Of a stretch of DNA of 64,000 nt, positions 11,880 to 24,181 are shown in pieces. The stretch's first letter is position 1. Each line of letters begins with the position of its first letter. This stretch comes from Ciborinia camelliae. Taxonomy: Eukaryota; Ascomycota; Leotiomycetes; Helotiales; Sclerotiniaceae. Location of the stretch: contig JANPYM010000001.1 in NCBI GenBank assembly GCA_025890175.1, positions 4,634,453 through 4,698,452 of the forward strand, in the 5' to 3' direction. The position numbers and the translations under genes are program-made. The notes beneath the pieces were generated by a model. That model was not told the origin of the DNA. It made no database searches and worked only from the letters and a program-made list of their open reading frames with translations.

Positions 11880-13634
11880 ATGCCCGGGGAAAAGCCATTA
11901 CAAGCAGCGAGAGTAGTATCGAGTGTTGCAGCAACATGTATCGCATTGGCATGCGGAACGAACTATGCCTTCTCCAACTGGGGTCCGCAGTTTGCTGATA
12001 GATTGAAGCTCTCTTCAACAGAGATCAATCTTATAGTAAGACTACTTTGCGCCAGCCCTTCGTCTCTTGGTATCATGCTAATTGGTGTGAATAGGGACTA
12101 TTCGGCAATCTGGGAATGTATGCGTGCGGGATACCAGTTGGGTTATTAGTAGATGGGAAAGGACCTCGACCTGCCGTATTATTGGGAATGTTATTGCTCG
12201 CCGCAGGATACTTTCCTCTCTATCAAGCATATGACAGAGGGTCTGGGTGGTTACCATTACTCTGCCTCTACTCATTCTTCAGTGGGCTAGGGGGATGTGC
12301 CGCTTTCGCAGCCTCAATTAAGACTTCAGCTCTCAATTGGCCACATAACAGAGGTACTGCGACAGCCTTTCCCCTAGCAACCTTCGGACTCAGCGCATTT
12401 TTCTTTTCTGCTTTCACTGCATTTACATTTCCTGGGGATGCTGGTCATTTCCTATTAGTTCTAGCCTGCGGTACAAGTGGTACAGTCTTTTTAGGATTCT
12501 TCTTTCTCCGAGTAATACCCCATGCCCATTACTCGGCCCTACCCGGCCATAATCGATCCGATTCGGCTCGACTCCATCGTACAAAGTCGGAAGAAAGAGA
12601 TGCTTTGGAACCCGAAATTGGTACGTTCTTCTCATCCGTTGCGTCTTCGGGCAAACATCGTATCCTAAACCATCATGTGATAGGGGCAGAGGTACCTGAG
12701 AACGGCGTCATACTCGATACCGACGAAACCTCCTCCTTGATGTCAAAATCAACCGATGAAGAATCTCGAGAAAATGTAGACGAAACTGACAAGAAGGACC
12801 ATGCCCGTCGTGTAGATATTCGAGGATTTCAATTATTCAAAACAGTCGAATTTTGGCAGTTATTTGCTTTGATGGGGATTCTGACTGGTATTGGTTTAAT
12901 GACTATCAAGTAAGCCTTTCTTTTTACACAAAGTAGAACCTAAGCTAATTCTCCAAAGTAATATCGGAAATGATGCTCAAGCACTTTGGCGTCACTGGGA
13001 TGATTCTATCCCAGAAGAATATATCATGCATCGCCAAGCACTGCATGTATCCGTCCTCTCAGTCTTTTCATTCATCGGTCGTCTCCTCAGCGGTACGTCA
13101 TCTACCCAATCCCATAAACTCCCATTCACTAACACACCTCTAGGAGTCGGTTCCGACTTTCTCGTCAAAGTCCTCCGCTGCAGCGGCCTCTGGTGTCTAA
13201 CCCTTGCCTCCTTAATCTTCTTCGTCGCCCAAATTGCTGCCCTCAACACAGAAAACCCACACTTCCTCTACCTCGTCTCCTCCTTCACCGGTTTGGGCTA
13301 CGGATTCCTCTTCGGATGTTTCCCCTCCCTCGTAGCAGACGCTTTTGGCGTACACGGCCTCTCTACAAACTGGGGTTTCATGACCCTCTCTCCAGTCCTC
13401 TCAGGATACATCTTTAATCTTTTCTACGGAATCATCTATGATCGTCATAGCATCGTGAAAGACGGAGGTGTGAGAGAATGTACAGAGGGCTTACAGTGTT
13501 ATCGTAGTGCGTATTTGGTCACGGTCACGGCGTCGGTGTTGGGCTTGCTGGTTAGTTTGTGGTGTATCCGGTATACGCATTTAGAGAGGTTGGAGGAAGC
13601 GAGGAAAATCGAGGCAGAGGAGAGAGAGGAGTGA
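11880..13634 (+). CDS. MCH1: MFS transporter, MCH1/nodulin-like type
   Basis: This is a major facilitator transporter of the fungal MCH1 group (monocarboxylate-transporter-like by homology, vacuolar in yeast, substrate unsettled). Exons are 11880-12035, 12095-12909, 12959-13092 and 13144-13634 (introns 59, 49 and 51 nt), giving 531 residues. Visible features are the N-terminal helix block VVSSVAATCIALACGTNYAF, the motif region GIPVGLLVDGKGPRPAVLLG, the family block CAAFAASIKTSALNWPHNRG, a long hydrophilic central loop (about residues 220-285, Ser/Asp/Glu-rich) and a second set of six helices with VSVLSVFSFIGRLLSG and FMTLSPVLSGYIFNLFYG. The tail is charged (ARKIEAEEREE). All four exons join in frame. 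Confidence 0.9.
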
Positions 13635-15113
13635 AGATGGGATATTTCTGTGCTCTCAAATTACTAACAAATACCAATCTAAGGGTGATGGGATAGTAGG
13701 AGGAAATGGACGGCAATCTCACGTCGAAGTAGGTATGTCTGACAAACAAACAAACAGATATGGGCGGTTCTGAAGGGCTGTTTTGTATAGATATATCCGG
13801 AAGGGGTTTGAACGGATAGGTGGGTGCATATGTGCCCAACTGGCTTTAGGTATAGAGAGGTTTAGACCGGGTATTAGGAGGCGAACCTTTTTTTTCCTTT
13901 TTCCTTTCGTTCTCTTTCACTCCTTCCTTTCTTTCTGTTGGTGCTTAGAGATAGATGGGTTGTGATATGGAGTGGACAAATGGGGGGTTACGAGGATGTG
14001 TGAATGCGTGATAGTAAATGGGAGATATCAGACGAGAGGATATCGAATTTATAGATCTCATCACATCACAGCAATCCAAGAATACCGAGGCGTATCTCCT
14101 CCGTGTTTCACTGTTTTCCTCCCATACTGTATACATGTTATATATTCCGGGTTCGCACAATCATCAATCAATCATCAATCAATCATCAATCAATCAATCA
14201 CTCAACCAGGCAGCAAAGCTCAAAAATATGTATAAAACGTTTCCTTTCCGGAGTCTATATTCAATTACACCCACCTCTTCCCGTTCGCTTACACCTGCAT
14301 GCATGTATGCCCACTTTACTCCACACTCTCATCTCTCATCTGCACCCCATTCCACGAATCCTCAATTCCGTTTCCAAACCAAAGGGTATATAAGCAACAG
14401 CACAGCACAGCACAGGCAAAACCTCCCTCTTCTGCGTTCCATGAGCAAAGGTCGGAATATAGGAGCACCCCAAGTTCACTCATCCACCCATCCATCAAAT
14501 ATACATTTCATCTCATCCCCTTCGTCACTCTCCCCCGCCTCCCCGCCCTCCTCCTCCAATCTCCTTCTCGCCACCAGAAGAAGATGCAATATAAAACATT
14601 AAAGGGTAGCCAAATTATTTTGTTACTGCCCGGCCACGGCACTATCCTGCTTTTCCTCCTCTCCTCTCCCCTCCTCTCCCCTCACCCCCCAAAGGTGATG
14701 ACACAATACCACCACACCAGCATAGGACAAAAATGTAGGTATGTGCGTAATTACAGTTCTGCAGGCGAAAAAGAAAAAACCCCCCAAACGCCCCTATGTA
14801 CAGTGCTCGTGAGTATAGTTTTGCGAATGAAGTTTTGTAACACCATTCACTACCAACAAAAGAAGTGAAGTCTAGAAAAAAAGTGCAATTCGGGAAAATG
14901 GACGTGTGCGATAGCGCCCAAAGTTCTATACTTTGTTGAAATCGCCGAAAAGTCTAGTGCGTGAAAAAAAGAGAAGACAGTCCATGGGTGATTGGAGCCC
15001 ACGAAGTCAATCGATTAGAAGAGTAGTATGGGAGGGATAAGTCAGTGGGCGTTGAATCGTGAATCGTTGAATATGGTGTTACTAAAGATAATTTCGTGAA
15101 ACAGTCCTGTCGG
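13635..15113. other. Intergenic between convergent MCH1 and BST1
   Basis: This is pyrimidine-rich on the plus strand, with several long but low-complexity frames (Ser/His/Pro-rich) at 14018-14868 that overlap each other and have no start context or domain. I regard them as non-coding. An ATCA/AATC microsatellite is at about 14158-14206, and CT tracts lie near 14500-14700. Confidence 0.6.
14158..14206. repeat. (ATCA)n/(AATC)n microsatellite
   Basis: Repeated AATCATCAATC units run for about 49 bases. Confidence 0.85.
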
Positions 15114-18100
15114 TCAAGGCGTCTTTCCGCGTTTTCGAGTGTTTTCGGTGCTCTCGGGATCAAACATGGTAGTTACGCCTGCAAGTGTCCAATTCGAGGT
15201 TGATGAATGAATAGCGACGAGCCACGCGGCCACCAAATTGACCAGATAGTGTAGCATGTAAGCGTAAGTCACCCCATATACGGCAGCGTATATCGAAATA
15301 CCAAAGAAGAGAACACTTGTAACGTAACGAACGCGCGATGTGACCCTAGGTACCATCTTTCCGCTCGTTAATGTTTCCACTAAAATGATAAATGGCATGA
15401 TAGAGAGAACATTGTGATGAGAGGAGAACGGCGTTAACCAATGCACAGCCAAATTATGGACCCACACGACGAGAATTGGGAGATTTATCGGCAGGATCCA
15501 CAACATCAGGACAAGTATCGAGTGGACATAGTTGTAGAAATTATAGTTCGCATTAGACCGTGCTTCTCTGGCAAATCGTAGGGCTCTTGTGCATGTGGCG
15601 ATTTGTACCAGGCACGCCACCAGATACGCGAATTGGTAGGGGATAACTGTAGACACTAGGAACAATAGTACCCCTGTCGTAAATACTCGTCTTCGAGGAG
15701 AAGATGGTGCAAATGCGGGAGATGATGCTCTTTTCCTATCCTCATTTCGCAACCATGCCGGCTTAACACTCAGCCAGCCATAGAGCACGCTGAAAACGTG
15801 AGTAATAGCCAACGTAGCATAGTTGATCATCACACATACGCCGATGCAAACGAGTCCAATAAGAGGAACCATAAACCAGAAGAATGGATCCTGTGATCCC
15901 ACTAGCAGATCGTTTTTGGTATAGTCGATGACTGTTTCGGACGTGTTTCTTCCCAACCCCAAGAAACCCGTAGGAGCTCCTTGAGGTGGAGCGGTACTTG
16001 CCTGGGAGAACGATACTGATAGACAGGTAAGAGCTAGCAGCACCAAAGGTAAAGATTGTCGTAAACATAGGTCCAAGCTTTCACCGAAGGAAATGAAGAT
16101 TCCAGTCTCATCATACATTCGGAACTGCTTCCTCAATACGAGGGCAACAACAAGCAAAGGAAATGCTGCAAAGACCGTCCGATAACGCATATACAACTTT
16201 CCTAAACTGCCTGGAATATCAACAGTCAAGGAGATTTTGATGCTCGAGTTACATGTCGGATCAGTCCAGAACTGAAGACTCAACCCATCTTGGACGGCTT
16301 TGTATTTAAGTGCAGGTGGCATAAATGGAGACACTCCATGTAGATTGACGGTTGCTTGCTTCACATTCACAAAGTATTTTGATTCATAAGGCTCCGAAAT
16401 GTACTGTCGAAGGAGAGGAGTGAAAAGCTCCGATTCCTCACCACACACCTGGTTTCCCATTTCCAGATTGTACGCCAACAAGCTCGAGTGTACGGCCGGT
16501 ATTTTGACCTCAGCAACCATTGGTCGTTTTGGTGGGAGCCTCATCTTCATGCCGAAAGCCAATAGACGCCGAAGACTCAAGGATCTGACCCGATGTGACT
16601 GAATATTGTCACTAAATTCGGCAATCACCCATCCAGGGGTAGGGTCAACTGCTTTGTCCACAATGGCAACGAATTGGTGGTCGATAATATCCTCCAAATC
16701 GTATTGCAAATAAGAGAACGGCAGAATTTCTTCCTCCTCATCCAGATAGAAAGGCTTCTTAGATGTCCTGGTAGATGCTGGTAAAGGAATAACGTCGCTT
16801 GCAGCATTTTTGCAAGCCAATCTCGTAGATCCAGAACTATCCCCAGAAAGATCCATATTCATAGAGAACAATGTAGCTGATTGGCCAGGGTGTAATGGGA
16901 AAACACTGCAGAAGAGAACCTCCAACTTTCCATTATCCCCAGGCTTGTCGAGCTTTTGATCGGTGAGGAGCGTAAATCGTTTGCCGCCAGGCGTCCCTTG
17001 GGGAGGAATTGGAAGCAAATGTGCTTTCGGTTTTCGAGACTCTCCAAATTTTCGAAGGGTTAATCTTTCTTCTCCATGGGAGATTATTGCATGCGAATCG
17101 TCTTCCAGAGTAAGCAAAGTCGTGGGTTCCTTATGCGAGAGTGTCTTTTCTGCAAGGCTCTCCATTCCCGTCAAATACCATTTCTTGAAAATCCTCATCC
17201 TGTCAGCACGAGGCTTCGTTTGTGCCGGCCGGTTGACATCGACAACCTCGTATAAGGATCTAATAACAACTTTTCTGAATTGATCACACCACAAAATTGC
17301 CTGGTGATCCATACCGGTCCACACGTTTGGTACAGATGAAGTGAAAACGGTAAATCCGTGTGTATCTGGCACCAGGGATTCCAGACTGGCATAATCCGAC
17401 GGAACTACAGTATCGAGTCCCCCTCCAGCTATCGATAACAGAGTGACATGCCATAAAGGATTGTTGTTTGCCCATTTCTGCGAATAGGCTTGACGCCAGT
17501 AGTCGTTGATCTGCTTGTAAGTTTTGACAATCTCCGCATCAAAGGAAACTGGGGGCCGGGCGTGCGGAGCTGACATCGTAATAATCGTATTAATCGAATT
17601 CGACTGATAGTTCGGCATGACCAGCATCGTGCGTGCTACTATTCCACCCATTGAATGGCCCAGTATTATAACAGAAGTTGGATCTGGAAGCTCCGGGTCT
17701 CGCTGTGATCTTCGAGGATCGTGATACAAAGATAATATATATGCAATCGCCTCGTTCAAATATTCTGCCTGGTCCAACATTGTTTGTCCATGGAAAGCTG
17801 TTATATCCTCATTAAAATCGACAGTAAAGAAGTCCAGGTTCCGAGCTCCGGCTTCAATCGCTGCAGAATCGTGTTGTAAAACCTCGTGAAAGTATGTCGC
17901 AGCCTCCGCCGCAATTGGTCGAACTTGCTTATAGCTCCCGGCATTTCCAGGTATGAATAAAACGGGAACACCTTTGACCTAGACAGTATTCGTAAGTTTG
18001 GCACTTCACTTTCCACACAATCCCATACCTTGGTATCCTCGTCCACCATTCCTTCCCTATATAGGTAGACCGAGTATTTGCTCGCAAAACGGGTATGTTC

Positions 18101-18661
18101 CGTATCGAAATCGGATAGCTTCGCAAAAGAAGGCCTCATATATGACATTCGACATCCTTTGTTATCCAATTGTCGCGTACTAAATGAATGTATTATAGAT
18201 GCCAAAGCAAGTAAGGCTATGATTGTGGTTCCAAAGGTCAACGGTGTAAAAGACCAAGGGCTTTGTATCTTCGACCGTCGTGAGGGTTGTCGTGAGTCGG
18301 CCATCTTGTCTGTCTCGATAGCCCCCTTTGAGGAAAGACTGATTACAATAGATTCGGTAGGTCGACCCTTATCTACATGTCCATTGCGCGATTCCGTTGG
18401 TTTCCAATTTGTATTGCTGGGTCGCCGACTTCTCGCAGTCGGAGGTCTCTTATCGCAACTTTTCCGTCGATCTAATTCGGATTGTGTATGTTGGGGACTG
18501 GCTTGTCGTGAAGTTGATTGGAAATTCTGGGAATCCTTATTCAATATCGACACTTCGCTTCTAGAGCGACCCGTGAACCCTGGTCCTTCAATTACGTCCG
18601 CATTGGCGGATGAATCGTCGCCTTCTTCCTCTGCGGCCGATCCTGATGATCTCCTCCTCAT
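15114..18661 (-). CDS. BST1: GPI inositol-deacylase (BST1/PGAP1)
   Basis: BST1 removes the acyl chain from the inositol of GPI anchors in the ER, a step needed for export of GPI proteins and their quality control. Exons on the minus strand are 18661-18029 and 17978-15114, separated by a 50-nt intron, giving 1165 residues, normal for fungal BST1. A Ser/Arg-rich cytosolic head (1-130) precedes one transmembrane helix (about 137-160). The lipase core has VPVLFIPGNAGSYKQVRPIA and VIILGHSMGGIVART, where Ser320 is the nucleophile, plus a GMDHQAILWCDQ block containing the likely catalytic His. A luminal region follows, then about eight helices from roughly residue 810 on. The start ATG at 18661 is the first in frame. 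It is convergent with MCH1. No anomaly was seen. Confidence 0.95.
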
Positions 18662-18991
18662 CTAAGCAGACTTGCAACGCGAATCTCCAAGGTTCAAAAA
18701 AGGAGATTGACGTGGGAAATCGCTTTCGGTGAGGGAAGCTTGGGGGAGATTTTGGGGAATAATTAACAGAAAGAATGGAAACAAGAGAATTGGCGATTGG
18801 AGATTGGCGATTTCTTGAATGACGGAAAAGCCGCAGGCGAGTAGGCGTCGAAGGAACTGATTAAGCTAGGATAGGCGAGTTGAGTTAGTGAGTTTAGTGG
18901 GTGAGTTAGTACGTTTTCATGTTCTTTTAGCCAGTCAGGTACCTTGTAGCGAAGGGAAGTGAAGCCTGTTTATGTTAACGTTTGTGTTTAA

Positions 18992-19261
18992 TGTTAGGAT
19001 CTACCTAGGTAGATAGTGTGGTTTGAAGGAATTATTTATTACCTAGATGTTATCATCATATTCAATAATCATGATATTCAATAATAATATAGGTAGGTAC
19101 TTATGATTAAGTAGGTAGTAAAATATCCTTTTTGTTAGGATCTACCCAGGTACTTTGGTTTAAAGGAATCATTTATTACCTAGATGTTATTATAATATTC
19201 AATTACCTATCATAATATTCAATATTTATGATTAAGTAGATCGTAAAATATCCTTTTTGTT
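18992..19261. repeat. Imperfect tandem duplication, about 141 and 129 bp
   Basis: Two adjacent copies each begin TGTTAGGATCTACC, contain TTTATTACCTAGATGTTAT and end in AAAATATCCTTTTTGTTA. Copy 1 is 18992-19132 and copy 2 is 19133-19261. They differ by substitutions and small indels in the AT-rich middle. Confidence 0.85.
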
Positions 19262-21524
19262 ATTCTTTAACCCTGCTTGATATAATACTTGATATAATAC
19301 ATAAATGAGAAAAACTTCAGCCCTTACCAAAACTCTTCTTCTTCTGGTTTTGATGATTTGTTTTCCAAGGTTGGGTTATTCATAAAAACACCATTCATTG
19401 ATTACTATGGCGGGTGGTGGTACAAGTACCCAAAAGTGTTTGTGAATGAATGTATCTAGAATGAATATCTACCTCGATATTACCCTATAATAAAAACACT
19501 ATCAATCCAAATACAACCAATATTAATCCAAATTATTATTATTCAAATATCCAGCCAGCAAGATCATGTTCATGAATCATTAGGTTATCATTGCGAAAAA
19601 CGGTCATGTTTCAAGATAATTGATCATTCACCTATAGGTACTCGTTTCGTCCTCATCTGAAAAGACCGGACGTTCAAACAAACCGCTTTTCAGTACATAC
19701 ACAGGAGGTTCTCGTGAGGATCTTCCACACCGTGATTGGTGAAAAGGAGACGGATCTACATTTTGCATTTGTCTTGCCATTGTCACATAACGATATTCTC
19801 AAGCCTCTTGGCACCTTGCGTTTATGTTTTATAAGACGATCGTAATATGCGCTTCAATTTTCGTGACTGATGTTTGAGGTGAATGAATGAATGATGTACT
19901 ACCTACCTACTGTACAGTGTACTCGACGATGGTTTGAAGGATACGAGGTAGGGTAATATTCATAACTTATTACTGTGCTTACATCCAACAGATCCATTGC
20001 ATTGCATATTCTGATTTTCTGATATCGCGATATCATGAATTTCTATTGGTGTGATAGAGCGAAGTAAATAAACATTGCGGTGATACTCGTAGTCTCATAC
20101 ATGCAGTAGCATCTTTTTCTCCTTTTACCTTGGAATTTTTCCTAGTAGTAGCTTTATTGTTTTCTTTTTTGGCGCTTTTAACAGGAGTATCCTTTCACTG
20201 AAGTGCCTAGGCCAATACCGGTACGGTAGATACCTACCTACCCTATCTACCTATCTATATGTATAATGAACAAAATGTAAACCGTCATTTCTTTTGTCTG
20301 GAATCCTGTACAAAATCAATCTCCTTGCCGGTATCAAAAGTTCAAAACAGATTCCGAATGTCCAACAATAGGTATTTTATTAGATATTGAAACATGGGTG
20401 ACTACTTCTGTACTCGCAAACTTGCTGTTTTGATATAAAAAAAAGCCATCCTTCATTCTTGATGCAGGGGCCATAAGCTCTCATCCAACAGTTAGGGGCC
20501 ATGTATATCAGCCAATCTTTGGCGCTACGCTAAATACCATCAATCTTCAATTCCTCGATCCCGTAAGAAAAATCATCATGGTGATTCGGCGAACAGTGTC
20601 AGCCCATCACCTTTAGGGGTAACACTTCGGACTAGGTACCAATTCAATGATTTGAGGTGAAGTGTCATGATGGGGTTAAGAAGGATTTAATACTCTCAAC
20701 CTAAAAGAGTATAAATCCCAGTGGCTGGGAAACAACTTCACTCAACCACACTTAGCTCATCACCTCAAAATCCGTTTGTCTGGGGCTCCATCAGAATGTT
20801 GTTGGCTGGGGGTGAAGCTTAATAGGTATCGGGTGATTTTTCGTTGTTGGGGAAGAGCCGAAAACGGGTCAAAAGAAGAGGTGGATATTATATAAAATTA
20901 CTTCATCTCTGACTGTAACCCTACTGTGTACTTTGAGTGACCAATTCCGTGGGGATAGGTACCGATACTCTTCAATGAAGAAGTACTTGGGGGTAGGTGA
21001 GTGAGACGGGGAAACGAGCCATGAAGGGGGGGTAAGCTAAGGTTACCAACAAATCAAATAATTTGGGCTTTCCGGAGAGCTGATGGTGATGGTGACATCT
21101 CTAGCTCGAACGTACCAACCACGTTCCTTTGCTAAAGGCGACGGATGAACCTCTCGGCCTGCAAGTCTACACGGACGGATCATTATGTAGTTTTCTTCAA
21201 AAGCAGCCCTCCAGCTCCACATGAAGTCCAAGTGAGTTGAACTCGGATTCAACACCTCAGTCCATATGCCGCAGGCGTCAGTTGGTCTCCATCAATCAGA
21301 CCATCTGCAGATAACGCTTTAGAGTGGCCTGCTGTCGACCAGTCATCATTACTACAGCATTAGATTCCATCACACAACTTATCAAGTCCTCAACAAAGGT
21401 ACAATTCGTTTGCACATTATAGTAATACGCATCGAGGATAAGCTTAGTACTACTTCGAACTCGAATCTAATTCCGTACAACCAATAACAATTTATCCGTG
21501 GGCGACGCCTCGCCCTTCACGCCT

Positions 21525-21547
21525 TATATATATATATATATATATAT
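21525..21547. repeat. (TA)n microsatellite
   Basis: An uninterrupted TA run of about 23 bases. Confidence 0.95.
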
Positions 21548-22237
21548 TCAATCTGTCTCTGAGTCCGTGCTTGCATACCTTTCGAATATGTCCAGCTACA
21601 AAGACGTTCATGACGTTCCGTGGATTCATTCGTTATCTACGTTGCCAAGCAGATAGAGGTCGAGCGGGGGGTTAGTTCTGAATACGGTCTGCACGCTGCG
21701 CTGCACACCTATACATACAGTACGGAACATGCGTACGCAAAACCTCCTCTTCCGCCATCGTGAATCTACCAGTCGGCCCAGCTTCAACTAACCTCCAAGC
21801 CATCAATCATATCGTATGAAGGAAAAAAAACCAAGGTAACTAACAATCCAATAATCTCAACAAAAGGTGGCAGAAATTCAAGTCCATACAAATAAATGCA
21901 AGTGAGTACAACCGCTCGACGCAAAATACATATATATGCATGTCTGAGGTCCTCCCGTCACATTGTCACCCTACAATCTCCAATCTACGGACTACCGACG
22001 CATGGAAAAAGCACCACACCACATAACATATCGGTGCATTTTGACACCTTTCCCATGCCCATGCAAATGCAATGCACATAGACATGCACACACACACACA
22101 TATGATATATAAATCTTTCCCGACATTCGTATCTGCACCCATATTCCAAAACGCACCATTCTCTGCTTGATACGCTCGGTGCTCGTGGCTGGAAAGAGCC
22201 GCGTAAGCGGACGTTGGTTGGTGGTACGACCGCGATG

Positions 22238-22289
22238 AAGCTTCATCACTCTTAAAGCTTAAAGCTTCAAGCTTCAAGCTTGGAAGCTT
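22238..22289. repeat. Cluster of six AAGCTT hexamers
   Basis: AAGCTT occurs at 22238, 22255, 22262, 22269, 22276 and 22284, the last five spaced 7-8 bp. The first is the centre of the 14-bp palindrome GATGAAGCTTCATC. Confidence 0.9.
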
Positions 22290-22590
22290 GTGATGGAGGG
22301 GATTCGCGTTCGCTTTTTTGGCTCTCTACACTACACACACGTCTTGGCTAGCGGTGTTGGGAGCTGCACCATGGGACACGGTCGCAGTTCGAGCCCATGA
22401 CTGGAAATGCTACGCTTGCACGCTTGCTTGCGTGTTTGGAATATAGTAGATGTTGTGTTCGGTATTGGCGAGGACCGGTAGATATGCATTAGGCATGTGT
22501 AAAAGAGGGCGTCTGGCTATTTCAGATTTCTGCTCATACCTAAGGTTTATTGCAATTGCATTGGCTGGTGTACTTCAAGATTATCGAGGA

Positions 22591-22662
22591 AGCTCACCGG
22601 GGGCATATTTTATAGTTGAAGCTCACCCGGGGTTAATAAGCACATACATAGCTCACCGGGAG
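22591..22662. repeat. Three spaced copies of AGCTCACCGGG-like motif
   Basis: Near-identical motifs start at 22591, 22620 and 22650, spaced 29 and 30 bp, with unrelated AT-rich spacers. Confidence 0.7.
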
Positions 22663-23667
22663 CGGGTTCACAAGGTAAGTGAACTTCTCGGTTTTAGAAA
22701 AATTGTATTTTATAAAGGTTTTGAATATAAATTTATCTTGAGATATTCTAGAACAAGTTTTTTATCCACTGGAGCATATAATATCGAGGCCTCTTGTTAC
22801 ATTGATATCAACCGCAATATCTCTGGCGTATACCATCCACAATACTGGTATGCCCATCTTAATGAGCCTCAAAAGTAGAGACTTCCTCCTCGTCCCTGTT
22901 CGTTGTCTAATTATTTTCAATAACTACTGTCTCGCCTCCGCGAGGTAAATTAAGCCCAGAGACTCCAGCATTAGTCTGAGGCCCTTCATCTTGCTCTTGA
23001 TCATCTCCCATCTCCTCCTCGCATTCCTGGTGGGTTCAAGAATAAGGTCTATGAGAGTAGGAGAGCAAGAATGGAATCCACTCTCCACTCTTCTTTCTTC
23101 CTTTGATTCTAGGATTTGCTCATCCCAAGACTGGCACTTCATATACCCATGGACTCGACAGTATCTCCATTGGTTTCCCTTGATCAAATATAACATGCTA
23201 GCTATTAAGCAACTTTAGTAAGCCTGCGGCATACAGTCTACATCTGAAAAATATAGCGAAGCAGCTTATTTATCAGTCGCTTAGACAGAATACCATATTG
23301 TAGGAAGCCGAATGAATCTTGACGGGGTTCCGGGGACGGGACGCTAAGGGTATATACGATATGCATCTCTGGAGGCTCCTTGAAGTTGTGACTCGTGAGT
23401 GGGGTTTGAGGCGAGAAAATCTGGGTATAAAGAATTTCAAAGGATTCCCAAAACATCAAACATCTGTGTGCAATAAAGAAAGAAGAGGACATTCCCGACA
23501 ACTAAAAGAATAAGAGGGGTGGTTTGGATAATACTTTATGTCCGACGTCTTGTACGTTATGCTAAGGTACGTCGACGCATTACCCTGTGTGTATCACTGG
23601 CTTGGACCTGTATTACCTTTAAAATCGATATCAAGGTATAGAGTAATCCAACTCCTAAAAATCCAGG

Positions 23668-23811
23668 TCCGCTGAAATCTCCATTCCAATAAACAACATC
23701 GGCCTCACACCCACCAAATCTGTCGCCGGTCTCACACCCGATGACTATTCCCTCATCTACTTCCTAAATACCTGCGGCATCTTCCTCACGATCCAAATCG
23801 TTCTTCTCTAA
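23668..23811 (+). other. Coding-like island (possible exon or gene remnant)
   Basis: An open frame of 47 codons begins just after a CCAG sequence that could be an acceptor, reads SAEISIPINNIGLTPTKSV and then DDYSLIYFLNTCGIFLTIQ, and ends at TAA 23809-23811. Codons end mostly in C, as in well-expressed genes here and unlike the AT-rich surroundings. No initiating exon was found. I do not recognise the peptide. Confidence 0.3.
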
Positions 23812-23872
23812 TCCGCCCCAGGATTCCTCCGCATGATTGAACATTCCTAAATATACGCCCCGCCTTAGCCAA

Positions 23873-24181
23873 TCAATCTCTACGTTGTTTAGCCCGCCCC
23901 GCCGTCGAAGGCCTTTCTTGCCGTTGGGCCCTTCTCGAACGCCACATAACCCAGGATGCAAGCCATTTCACCACAGGCGTCACCAGCGCTCTCCTTTCTT
24001 CCTCCAAATCCGGATTCGTCGTCACAAGTAATGCGAGTAATGCCCCGAGAATTAGAGACAGGACGACAATATAGTATATTTGCAAACACACGGCCACAAT
24101 TGCGACCTTTTTGGCCGTGTCGACGAAGTCAGTCCCGGTGCTTACGATCGATTTGTATTCTTTACTGTAGGGGATGCCCAT
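23873..24181 (-). CDS. Small single-pass membrane protein, unknown function
   Basis: An uninterrupted 102-codon frame starts at ATG 24181 (MGIPYSKEYKSIVSTGTDFV). It has an amphipathic N-terminus, one strong hydrophobic segment at about residues 27-53 (VAIVAVCLQIYYIVVLSLIL continuing to LLALLVTT), then an acidic stretch (NPDLEEERRA) and a basic Arg/Gln-rich tail. Codon use is more GC-biased than the flanking DNA. I recognise no family. A longer splice form is possible. It lies in the gene-poor BST1-MCD4 interval. Confidence 0.5.
   Translation of the reverse strand: MGIPYSKEYKSIVSTGTDFVDTAKKVAIVAVCLQIYYIVVLSLILGALLALLVTTNPDLEEERRALVTPVVKWLASWVMWRSRRAQRQERPSTAGRAKQRRD

Larger units (their letters stand above)
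18662..23667. other. Gene-poor interval, left part
   Basis: About 5 kb upstream of BST1 shows no gene I can support. It is AT-rich with many ACCTACCTAGGTAGG tracts. Contents include an imperfect tandem duplication (18992-19261), a 16-bp palindrome around TCGCGA at 20020-20035, a TA microsatellite, a CA tract (about 22086-22102), an AAGCTT cluster and three AGCTCACCGGG copies. The longest plus-strand frame, 22450-22878 (142 codons), contains those copies and matches nothing I know. Minus-strand frames at 22924-23196 and 23238-23501 are uncorroborated. Confidence 0.6.

Noticed and set aside
14018..14868. Long plus-strand frames of 189-194 codons
   Set aside because: Ser/His/Pro-rich low complexity in overlapping frames within a pyrimidine-rich, microsatellite-bearing spacer.
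18078..18665. 195-codon plus-strand frame opposite BST1 exon 1
   Set aside because: Antisense shadow of a real coding exon; no start context, domain or splice support.
20020..20035. 16-bp palindrome centred on TCGCGA
   Set aside because: Single occurrence without context; listed only inside the interval description.
21966..22277. 103-codon minus-strand frame
   Set aside because: Translation of CA repeats and the AAGCTT cluster.
22450..22878. 142-codon frame
   Set aside because: Contains the three AGCTCACCGGG copies in AT-rich DNA; no recognisable motif and no conserved-looking composition. Too weak to call a gene.
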